NCBI GenBank assembly: GCA_029931535.1
Contig: JAQPZY010001659.1
Coordinates: forward strand, 3,788,001-3,852,000
Length of the DNA: 64,000 bases
Reading direction: 5' to 3'
Source: Margaritifera margaritifera
Lineage: Eukaryota; Mollusca; Bivalvia; Unionida; Margaritiferidae
Below, in pieces: positions 47,051-57,373 of the stretch. Position 1 is the first letter of the stretch. Each line of letters begins with the position of its first letter. The notes below the pieces were generated by a model that saw nothing but the letters and a program-made list of their open reading frames with translations, had not been told where the DNA came from and did no database searches. The position numbers were made by a program, and so were the translations under genes.

Positions 47051-48600
47051 TACAGATGCCAGATTAGGGAAGGGGATCAGATTGGCATCCCCTCTTCACT
47101 ATTATCTCTCTAAATCCCTACAGGATGTGGGGCCTTCTGCCACATGGAAGCAATTGGCCCTTTTCCTACATGCAGCCACGGACTTCTGGACCTTGGCCAC
47201 ATGGTAGTGAAGTCGTTGCTGCAGGCCATGGACATACATTGTCTTACAAAGTAGGATCAAAAAACAGGGAGGGGGATGAACCTTCTTCCCCCAAACGTTC
47301 TCGATGGGTGGAGAGTTGCTCTCACCCACCTGCTGAGTGCTAAGGACAGTCCATTAGCTCTGCGGGAGGAATTATCAGTTCAAGTTCCTTTTACCCCCAA
47401 GTCTCCCTTGCAACAGGGAGACATTGGGTTATATAGTCCTACCTCCCACGAGAGAGAGTGGGATGAAGATATCCTTTCTGTTCTCGTCAATGCGCATGAG
47501 TTTGATACAGAGCAGGCCTATGTGGTACCCCCTCCCTTTGGGTTATCTGTCCCCTCTTACCTATTGGTAAAGCAGAGGAGGAAGAGAGCTGGTCTTTCGA
47601 TACAGTGGTAAACACAATGGCCAGCTAGAGTCCCTCAGACCAGATCTGTCTCAGTGACCTGTGTCCCAAACCTTCAGGTTCTGGTGACTCTAAAATTCCT
47701 TCCAGTTTGGAAAAACTGTCTGGGGCCAAATTTCGACCAGATCTCTTGTTACTTCCTCACTTGGTTGCAATTAAGGAGCTCTCTCAAAGGTTTAGCAGGG
47801 GCCAAGGCTTTGCTTGACAACATAGTGGGTGGTCTGTACCCTCCTCTATGTTGCGACCCTTGGTACCTGCTTCTAGCCACAAGGTTCATACCCCTTCCTG
47901 GCCCACTAAACTGCCTACTTTGGATGCTGAAGCAACTCAACTGGGGATTTCTACAGGGACCTGGGCTTGCCTTTCAGTGAAAACTCTGGAATGATTAGAG
48001 CAAAAGGCTAGATCTTAGTAACCATAGCCTTGCATGCCGACCTCTTTTCACTAACTTTGTTCAGCTTGTTGAAAGAGGAATCTCTGTTACCAATGACTCT
48101 CTTCATCATTTGTTGGAAGCAGTAGCAAAAACTTCTAGACATGTGTTGTCCTTGTACATAGCTTTGTCAGCTGAGCTTCTTCACCTCCGCAGGGATGTTG
48201 CTCTGGATACTAATAAGGTCTTACTAGAGCACAGTAAGAACCTTCTGAGGGCTGCCCCCCAGGAGGTGGAGACCCTTTAGAGGACTCATACCCTCCATGG
48301 CTACAAAGGATTTGAGAGACCCGTGCATCTGTTCCTGGCTCTTAAAAACTGGCCAAGAAGCAAAATCATTCTGATCGCCCTCAGGGTCCATCGGCTAAAT
48401 TCTTTAAAGCTGCACAGCCTCAATCAAAGCAACAACCCCATTTTAGAGCTCCCCTGTGGCAGTCTGGCCCTAAAAGGGCATGCTGCAAAGGCCCATGGAG
48501 GAAGTTTGCAGACCCTTCCCCCTTTCCTAAGGATAAGGGTGGACAGCCCCAGGGACTTGCTCCCTCTCCTGCAGAGTGTACCTCTTCCGTTGGTGCCAGA
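47050..48600 (+). pseudogene. gag-like ORF1 of the second DIRS-like element
   Basis: Open segments read LQQGDIGLYSPTSHEREWDE, AYVVPPPFGLSVPSYL, LKGLAGAKALLDNIV, VSVTNDSLHHLLEAVAKTS and LYIALSAELLHLRRDVALDT, with stops between them. A helical, Leu-rich region followed by a Pro/Ser-rich tail before the RT fits DIRS ORF1. It is recognised mainly by position and general similarity. Confidence 0.6.
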
Positions 48601-48605
48601 CTAAA

Positions 48606-49425
48606 CCTCATTTCAGAGGCTTGGTCTGGCATAACGGTCGATGGCTGGGTCCTTTCTAGATCTCCCTCTAGTAAGGTCCCCCATTTTCTTCCACCAGTTA
48701 AATCTGGTGCACTTAAAGGAAGAGGTTTGCTCCCTTCTTTAGAAGGGTGCAGTAGAGAGGTTGTTAAAAGACCAATCTCCAGCCTTTTACTCCCGTATTT
48801 TCCTAGTTCCCAAGAAAGGGGGAAAGTTCTGTCTAATTATTGACCTTTACTCCCTAAACAGATTTCTGCTGGAGGAACCATTCAGGCCTCAGTCAGGGAT
48901 GCCATAAGACCTGGCAATTGGGCGGTCTCCATCGATCATCAGGATGCATACCTTCATGTCCCTATCTTTCCTCCACACAGAAAGTACCTCTGGTTTTGCT
49001 TGGATGGGGAGGTCTTCGAATTTTGAGCTCTGCCATATGGTCTCCCCTCCTCACCCAGAGCTTTTACCAGGGTCAAGGGAGTAGTTGCAGTCCATTGAAG
49101 GTCACTAGGTATCGCAATCCTCCAATAATTTGACAATTTGTTGATCCACAATGGCTGGCTAAAGTCCCCCAGACTAGATCTGTCTCAGTGTTGGTCCATA
49201 GAGACCAGGGTGGGTCTTCTGTCAAACCTAGAGAAATCAGAGCTCACTCCATCTCAAGATTTTGTCTACATGGGGATGAATTTCCTCACAAACAGAGTAT
49301 TAGTCCGTGTCCCTTGGGACAGAGTAGACAAGAGCCTTTCCCGGTTGGAGGCACTGAGAGTATCAGCTCATCTTTTTCTCTCTCTGCTGGGAACCATGAA
49401 CACTGCAGTGGACTTGGTTCCCTAG
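48606..49425 (+). pseudogene. Reverse transcriptase of the second DIRS-like element, active site lost
   Basis: Readable blocks: GAVERLLKDQSPAFYSRIFL, VPKKGGKFCLIIDLYSLNRF, then NWAVSIDHQDAYLHVPIFPP, a stop after EVFEF, and ALPYGLPSSP. Where Tyr-x-Asp-Asp is expected (49141-49152), the sequence reads L-I-H-N. The thumb region SNLEKSELTPSQDFVYMGM follows. The palm catalytic Asp in SIDHQDAY is kept. Both Asp of the YxDD box are gone, so the enzyme would be dead even with the frame open. Confidence 0.72.
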
Positions 49426-49599
49426 GCAGACTGCACTTGCATCCTCTGCAGTTTCTTCTTCTATCGGTGATGAAACCACACAGGGACCCTTTGAATGCTC
49501 CAATTTCTCTGGGTCGGGATTTCCACCATCATCTGATTTGGTGGACAAATTGGGACCGGTTTCTGGCCGGAGTCCCCATGCATGCCCCGAACCCCACTC

Positions 49600-50306
49600 C
49601 TACCTGGTTGCAGACACGTCAGATTCACGGTGGGGCGCTCATCTAGAGCCAGAAGGATTGATTCTTCAGGGTTCATGATCCCGGGAAGAATCTACCCTTC
49701 ACATCAACAATTTGGAAATTAGGGCAGTGTTCTTAGCCCTTCAGGGGTATATGCACCAAATAAGAGATCACTGCGTGGTGGTCTTCACTGACCATACATC
49801 AGTGGTGGTGTACCTCAGGAGATAAGGAGGCACACATGCACCTTCTAACTGCATGGAGATTTGGAACCTCTATCACTGGGCATTTTCAGAAGGAATTACC
49901 CTCCGAGTTTGCCACATTCCTGGCAAAAAGAATATTTTGGCGGACTCTCTGTCAAGGAACAGGAAGATAGTCCTCATGGAATGGTCGCTCCACCGATTTG
50001 CAGCAGACTTCCTGTTCCAACTTTGGGGGAGTCCTTTGTTGTACTTGTTTGCCACCAAACTAAACAACAAGCTCCCGTTTTACATTTCCCCAGTCCCCGA
50101 CCAGAGGGCCCGGGCAGTGGATGCTTTTAGCCTGGAGTGGGATCATCTCTTCACTTACCCATTCCCACCTTTCAGGATAATCCCATGGGTTCTACACAAA
50201 GTCAGGCACTCCACTGCTCAGCTCAATTTGATTGCCACTCTGTGGCCCCAATGTGGTTCAATGATCTTCTCTTCCTTTTTGAGGAGAAACATGCTCGGTC
50301 TCTACT
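49600..50306 (+). pseudogene. RNase H and linker of the second DIRS-like element
   Basis: TSDSRWGAHLEPEG (about 49615) is the start of RNase H and LHINNLEIRAVFLALQ (about 49697) its Glu-containing helix. VVVFTDHTSVVVYL and a broken GGTHA follow, then VCHIPGKKNILADSLSR (49905-49960). The linker reads LWGSPLLYLFATKLNNKLPF, SPVPDQRARAVDAF and FPPFRIIPWVL, the usual DIRS linker. Stops interrupt the middle. Confidence 0.75.
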
Positions 50307-50311
50307 GTTAA

Positions 50312-51102
50312 CTCATTCAGCCCCAACACTGTTATCAGTATCACTGCTGTTATGCCCCATCAGCACTAAGCTGTGTCTAGCTGCTTGTGCCCCAGACAGC
50401 TTTTAGCTACTTAGAAAATTTGTAAACATCATGCACATGCATTCGTTTTTACCATAATTTCTCTGCTTATGTCCCATAAAAATTCATGAAATTTTCACCA
50501 ATTGTTCAAAATAAATTTATCTACACAGTGATATATTTTTGGTGTTATTTGTCCAAGTCTTTCGGAAGTTTTTTATGCACTATTTGCAAAATTATGTGCA
50601 TCATCATCGCTGTCATTATCCTCTTCTTCCAACAATTCAGTCTTGGATTACTTCTACGTCCGAGTCTAAATTTCATAAAATATGTAACTAACTGTCTAAC
50701 ATATCTTTCCTCTGCTTACTCAATATTTTCAAGATCAAATGCAAGAAACTCATCGTTTTCGTTCTCATAATCATCAAATATCACTCAGAAATCCACCATT
50801 GTTTACTATTTTTCATGAATGAAACGTGTAGTAAAACTGCTGTCAATTCGTAATCTTAGCTTATGAATATTTAATATTTAAACAAAGAACAGTAAAGTCA
50901 TTTCTGATTGGTTCAGTATCGTCAGATTCTTGGAAAAACCCCATTTGTGACCAATCAGAGATGTTTTTACTACTGACCCAATCACCACAACTATAGGCGG
51001 GATCGGCCATTAAATGCAGTAAACAAACCAAGAGTATAGGCGTGATTGGCCATTGAATGCAGAAACAGATCACAAGTATAGGCGGGATTGGGGCCAAATG
51101 AG
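50312..51102. mobile_element. 791-bp TTAA-flanked non-autonomous element inside the DIRS-like element
   Basis: The left end CTCATTCAGCCCCAA and the inverted right end CTCATTTGGCCCCAA are bordered by TTAA on both sides (50308-50311 and 51103-51106). Near the right end, GTATAGGCGGGATTGG-type units repeat three times (50992-51090). TTAA duplication is used by piggyBac, Kolobok and Sola3 elements. No transposase frame is present. It inserted after the retrotransposon was in place. Confidence 0.85.
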
Positions 51103-51109
51103 TTAAGGG

Positions 51110-51870
51110 CTATTGAGCAGCCCTTTCCAACACTCTCAAATTTTTTAAAGGCCTGGCCATCAGGTCAGATTCTCAATTAGCAGACCTGATTAGGTATTTC
51201 GAACTGCAAAGACTAGTGTCTTGCACTCTAATGCCTAAATGGAATCTTTCTTGTGTCTATAGTGGTCTCTTAACAAACCCTCCTATGAACCTTTGGGTGA
51301 AGCTTCCTTCAAATACCATACCCTTGAGATGGTTTTCTTGCTCTCTTTAGCATCTGTGAGACTAAGGAGCGAGATTCAAGCCCTATCCATAGGGCAGGGT
51401 TGTATCGGGTTCAGTGGGAATTGTGAGTCGGTTGCACTCCTTTGCCAACCAGGTTTTTTAGCAAAACACCAGCTTCCATCAGTTGCTCCACTTCCGACTG
51501 AGATCTCCAGTCTCAGCTGTATATTTGCTGGGGATGATCAAGATAGACTTTTGTGTCCAGTTAGGGGTTTACATTTTTATTTGGCAGCCTCTAAAGGGAG
51601 AAGGAAGGATAGGAAGCATCTTTTCCTCTCCATTAAAGGTTCAACTGATATTTCAGCTTCCACCATTTCAAGGTGGATTGCATTAGGTCTCAAGAGAGCT
51701 TACCAGTCCCTTATTGATAAGGACCTGTCTTTCATGAAAATTAAAGCCCATGAGGTTTGAGCTATTGCAGTCTCATGGGCCTGTCTAACTCATTCATCTT
51801 TGGAGGATGTGATGAAAGCTGTATTTTGGTGCTCTCACACTACTTTCTCCTCCTTTTACCTTCGCTCGTT
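51110..51870 (+). pseudogene. Tyrosine recombinase of the second DIRS-like element
   Basis: After the TTAA element, the frame reads SDSQLADLIRYFELQRL, MPKWNLSCVYSGLLTNPP and VFLLSLASVRLRSEIQALSI (first catalytic Arg region, about 51330-51385). Then come GLHFYLAASKGRRKDRKHLF, STISRWIALGLKRAY and IKAHEV followed by TGA where HExR is expected. VFWCSHTTFSSFYLRSLA carries the Tyr nucleophile. These are the Arg, HxxR and Tyr boxes of the phage-integrase fold used by DIRS elements to insert circular cDNA. Part of the N-terminal domain is missing. Confidence 0.75.
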
Positions 51871-52039
51871 AGCTCACCAAAGCAAAGGCATTTTCTCCTT
51901 GTGTGCCTAATCATCGTCGCTCAGAAAGTTGCCATGCAGATTCCTTCCCGCAGTAGTCTCCTAGTCTTCAATGAGGGTGAGTATTCCTTTTGTTTGTTTT
52001 TTTATTCACCAGTTGTAGGATCATCAGCCTCCCACCAAA

Positions 52040-52410
52040 CTGACAAAGTCAGCTATGCAATAGCAAGAGGTATGGTATTACTGATATCAAAATGTATATT
52101 TTTTGGGGGAAACTAATTTGAATGATGTAATGCTTATCAGTTGCTATTGCCAGATTCTCTCCTCCCACCCCGCACTGATGTCCCACTAAGTTAGGTTGCA
52201 CCCTAGAAAAAGAATGAAGGGCAGTACGCGTGGGCATTATGTCTATGGGATGTCCCAGGGGTGATCCAGTGTTCTGGAATCTTCTGGTTCACCCCAATGG
52301 GAGGATGAATTCTCATCATAATTTTTATGGTCTGGGTATCTTCCACCCGGAAAAGTATCAGCTATGCAATAGCAACAGGTAAGTATCACATCATTAAAAT
52401 TTGTTTAACC
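52040..52410. repeat. Terminal repeat region of the second DIRS-like element
   Basis: GTTGCTATTGC and its inverse recur: CAGCTATGCAATAGCAAGAGG (52049-52069), CAGTTGCTATTGCC (about 52138-52151) and CAGCTATGCAATAGCAACAGG (52360-52380). The arms 52109-52150 and 52360-52402 are inverted copies (AATGATGTAATGCTTATC against GGTAAGTATCACATCATT). DIRS elements carry inverted terminal and internal complementary regions of this sort. Confidence 0.65.
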
Positions 52411-53031
52411 CCCCAAAAAACTATATTTCTCAATGTGGAAATTTTATCTGGAATCTGAAGCTAGAAGTGAAACATTATGCATGACTACAGAGGACACCCT
52501 GTGAAACCCAATCTGTTCACATAATGTACTTATAAATAGGTCATGCCAGGCATTATAATACTGTAGTACTGCTAGCTTGAATCCAGATTTGTTTGCCTTA
52601 TTCACAGATACTAGATTCCTTTCTAGTCCTGTAATTATTTCTTCTGTTATCTTGTTCTTTTTGTTTAGTTTAGACCTCTTCTTTATTCAGGATAGTTTTG
52701 CTTCTTGGTGCCATAATATTTATTGTTCTACACATGTCACTTGTTGTGTGTATGTTATTTATTTTCCCAATAGGAAGTCCTTGCTCTAGGTTGAAGCATA
52801 GGGAAACTTTGATATTTTACCCATGCCATTTTCCAGCATTTGTGTCATATACATTTAATATTTGTGCCATTGGTTTGCATTCCCATTTTGTTCCTTTCAA
52901 ACTTCTTTTAAATCTGGTGCATATCAAAGTCTAGGTTGTTAGATGTTGGTGTCTTTTTAATTATATACACACACACATACACACACACATAACAATCATG
53001 CTAATGGATCCTTTTCTTCGTTTTCTTCCAG
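52411..53031. other. Intronic or upstream sequence before the first visible FBXL15 exon
   Basis: AT-rich with an AC microsatellite (52968-52989) and a T/C-rich tract leading to the CAG acceptor at 53031. The preceding FBXL15 exon is not recognisable here. Confidence 0.5.
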
Positions 53032-56000
53032 CACCTGTTCCTGTATTTCTTTTGTGGATCTACCCTGGGAAGATGTTGTATTTCCATATATATTCTCCTG
53101 CCTACCTATACAGACTTTGTTTAGGCTTCGGAATGTTAGCCAGCAGTGTAAAGAAATGATCAGAGAGTACTTCAGGACTTCTACTTATGTCAACATTGTA
53201 CGAGTAGCTTCTAGGATGACTTCAGAAGCATTTCAGCTTTTGACAAAAGACAGATGTAGAATCCTCTACTTGAACCTTAGGAATGCAAAAGATTGCATAA
53301 GTGATGATTTATTGGCCTCTTTGTTTAGGGCAAATAATCGTTTAAAAAAAGTAGATTTATCGAATTGCTCAACAGTATCAAATGCAAGCATACATGTTAT
53401 GTCTGTGAACTGCCATAATTTAACATCCCTGATTCTACGGGAATGCCACTGGCTGTCTGTGTCGGGGTTGAATGTAATCAGCATGAACTGTCGGCAGTTG
53501 GAGAACGTTGATCTCACTGCATGCTGGAATGTAGATGATGAGGCAATCATAGTCCTTATCATGTGTTGTAAAAAGTAAGTAACCCTGCTGGTCCAATCTG
53601 TATGTGATGATGTTGATGATGATGATGGTTTTCATGATGTTGGCAACTACAACAACAGCAGCAGCAAGAACAACAACAATAATAAAGCGATGGATGATAA
53701 TGACCATTCTGCTGTTGCTGGTGGTGGTGGTGATGATACTATACTACTACTACAAACACTACTACTATAGTACCACCACCACAATACAAAGAGAAAAATA
53801 ATAAAATGATCAGATCCAAGTGGTATGTTATTTTACCACAATTCAGATAATAGATATGGAATATCTTTTTTTTATTTATTTGTTTTATCTTATTTTCTTT
53901 TATTTATTTATTATTAGGTTACGGTTTCTGTCTCTTGCCAAGATCTATGGTATAACAGACCATGCCCTGGAGATAATTGCTCGGGAGTGCCCTTGTCTGA
54001 ACCATCTCAATGTGCAGGGATGCTGGAGGATTTCCGATGACTCCATTAGGTAACTGTTTCTATCCTCTTCATGCCTGCAGCTACCATACAGTATGTACAA
54101 CATGATATTACTTGATAACATCACTATATAATTGACTTAAAGTATGTACAATATAGATTATAGTCACAGTTTTCTGGATGCATATTCTATGAAATCCAGT
54201 AAATCTCCATTTTGGTATCAGGTGCAAATGTGATAAACATTTTGAATTCTTGTTTTGAACCATTTCAGATACTCTGAAAATATTATAAATCATAATATGT
54301 TAGTATCATCCAATTTCTCAAATTTAGTAAATTCAGTAATATTTGCAACTTGAAATTTGTTATGCTTGTGAAAGGTTTTCTCTCTCCTGGCCAAAGACCA
54401 AGTGAGTTTATGGCAGGCTTTGCGGCCATCATCCTTCCATTCACATTTGCTATTTTACAACTTCTTAAACATCGATGGGCCAATTTGGATCAAATTTGGC
54501 AGTAATTTTTTCTTAGGATATACTCCACCAAAACTCCATTGCAACCATATGGAAAACTTTTTTTCCTCTTCTCCAAAACTGCTGAGTCAATTTGATCAAA
54601 CTTGGTTGGAATATTTGGTCGGATATGCTCTACCAAATTTATGTCTTGGCTGGCACCCCTAGCAGTCGTTTTCATAGCAACCATTATGTAAAGTCTATTT
54701 CCAATTTTTTTTTATAGTATGGCTAAGCCAACTTTGAACAAACTTGGTAGGAATTGTTCTTAGGACATGCACCACCAAAATTGTGTTCTTGGTGGCATCC
54801 TTAACAACCTAACGGAAAACCAATTTTTGATATCTCTTGAACCACTGTGTCAGTTTTTATCAAATTTGGTAGGAATCTTTCCACGAACATGCTGTATGAA
54901 AATTTTGCTAATGGTGGCTCCCCTAGCAACATTACAACTTACATAGCAACAATACATAAAGCCTAATTTAAACTCCTCCAGAATGACTCAGCCAATTTTG
55001 AATATTTGTTAGGACATGGTTGATCAAAATTGTGTCTGGGATGGTTTTCTTAGCAATGGTGTGGCTTTCATAGCAACCAGATGACAAACCTGTTTTCATA
55101 CATCCACTATAAGGCAAAGCATATTATGTTAGGAATTTGTCCATCTGTCCATTGGTCTAATACAAATTTCAAGTTCCACACGAAAACTTGAGTTCTCCTC
55201 CATCTACAGTTACAAAACTATGTTGATGGCTTGTACCTGCAGTAAGGAAGAAGCCTATCAATTTTGGTGTCAAAAGGTCAATGGTCAAGATCACTGTGAC
55301 TGAAAGGAGAAAAATGGTTTCTGCACAATAACATTAGTTCTACATAACATACCTGTGCCAATCTTTGTGGATGACTTGCACATGGGGTAATGAGAAGCCT
55401 ATAGATTTGGGTGTAGAAAGTTCAGAGGTCAGGGTCATTGTGACTGACAGAAGAACCGCATGATAAAACTAGTTGTACATCACAGAAGTGAACCAGACTT
55501 CATGGATGGCTTGTACTTGGGGTAAGGAAGAAGCCTATCAATTTTTGAGGTCAAAGGACAAAGTTACTGTGACTAAGAAAAGAAAAATGGTTTCTGCACA
55601 AAAATGTAAGTTTTTGACTATGTACCTTCACCAGAGTATGTGGATGACTTACATGTTGAGTCCTAAAGAAGCCTGTTGAATATGGGGTCAGAAGGTCAAA
55701 GGTCAAGGTCACTGACTGAAAGCAGACAAGTGTTTTTTTTTTTACTTTAGTTCTAGACCATGTATTTTGACCAAAGTTTTTGTGGAGGGCATACACTGAA
55801 GGTATAAAAGAGGCCTATTGATTTTCAGGTTAAAATGTCAAAGATCAGGATTATTGTGGCTCAAAAAAAAAAATCGGTTTTGCACAAAAACTTTTGTTTC
55901 AGAGTAAATTCCTTGACTAAACTTTGTGAATAGCTTGCACTTAGGCTAATAAATAAAGAGAGGATAGAACAATAAAAATTGGTTATCACCATACTAAATT

Positions 56001-57341
56001 GGAAAAGTTGAGAAGTCAGTAAACTGATTATTGGCAGTATCTAGAATTCCTAATTATGAACGTTTGTCTCAGATTATACTAACAATGTGTTCCTAAAGGA
56101 TGAAAATAAAGATTTATATTTTGTTAAAGCATTTTTGTGCCTTAAAATTATATATATGTCTGTAGTCCAACAGACAGCTGTAAAGTTAGCTAGCTGTTAG
56201 TCATTCAATACTTCCTGTGGATTGTTGGTTGGTATAACATACAATCATGAATGCAGAATCTGGAGTTCCAGATCAATGCAGAAAATAACTGTTTGAAATG
56301 AATAAAATCCCCTAGTAGGTAAATTTCTTTCAGTGTACATTCTGCATTAAACTGGTTTTGCACATGACATCTCTATGTGGTGTCATGGCAGACTTGGCAA
56401 TAATAGCTGTAGTTCCCAAGACATTTATTTGTGATAGTCTTTTTTTTCAAGTTGTAATTTATGAATTCAGGGCACATGTACGTTATTATTACACCAATTC
56501 CATCTTAGATTTGTAGCTTGTAAAAACTTAGGCTAAATGGTACAATTTATGGTACTAAGAGTAGTGGGAGAGGAGGGGTACAGAAAATATGAAATTACTG
56601 TGGAGAGAAGCTTTCATTAGAATATTATTAATTGTAAAGCTTCTGATAATTGATTCCTTGATTTCCATTCCAATACTATCCCTAAAACAAAACCTATGGA
56701 ATCTGGGGTCTAAAGGTCAGAGGTCACAGTCAATGTAAGTAAGAAGAAAATAATGGTTTCTGCACAGGAAGTTTAGTTTAAGACCACATACCTTGACCAC
56801 AGGTACAGGTCATTGAGACCTGTTGGTCAATAATCTCCAGAGTCAATGATGCCTGGCTAGGACCTACATAGAGGACTATTAAACACAGAGTGGGCATATA
56901 ATGTGCTGTTCATGGTACTCTTGTTAATTATTTCTCCAGAACTGCTGAGCCAGTTTTGATTAAAGTTTGAGTTTTTTATTGTCCCAGACATAATATAAAG
57001 GTGCACCAGTTGCGGGTTTGGGATCACGATGTACATACTGTAGTGTAATGATCATATATTAGAAATGTATCTTTAAGCATACAAAAATATCCATATACAA
57101 TATGTTTCATATACTTGTAACTGTCTTTCTACATATATGTAATTGACTAGTCCCTAGTAAAATTCTATGTACATAATTACATGTAGTGAAAAGTATCTAT
57201 GTTAGTACATAATATTTGTATACTTTTTACACAAACATACATGTATGCATGCATGCATACATGCATGCATGCATGCATGCATGCATGCATGCATGCATAC
57301 ATACGTACATACATACATACATACATACATACATACATACA

Positions 57342-57373
<32 letters not shown>

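Larger units (their letters stand above)
47050..52410 (+). mobile_element. Second DIRS-like retrotransposon, plus strand, degenerate
   Basis: Order on the plus strand: gag-like (about 47050-48600), RT (about 48606-49420), RNase H (about 49600-49960), linker (49970-50306), recombinase (about 51110-51870) and a terminal repeat region (52040-52410). Frames break several times. A 791-bp TTAA-flanked element (50312-51102) splits the linker from the recombinase. GC content is clearly higher than in the surroundings. The RT active site is lost and the recombinase has a stop at a catalytic Arg codon. The left limit is uncertain. Confidence 0.8.

Noticed and set aside
53054..53056. GTG at 53054 as the FBXL15 start
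   Set aside because: In FBXL15 the F-box is preceded by further residues, and the frame stays open back to a good splice acceptor at 53031. GTG is an internal Val.
53266..53707. Minus-strand open frames overlapping the FBXL15 exon
   Set aside because: The plus-strand frame has F-box, leucine-rich repeats and matching splice sites; the antisense frames are incidental.
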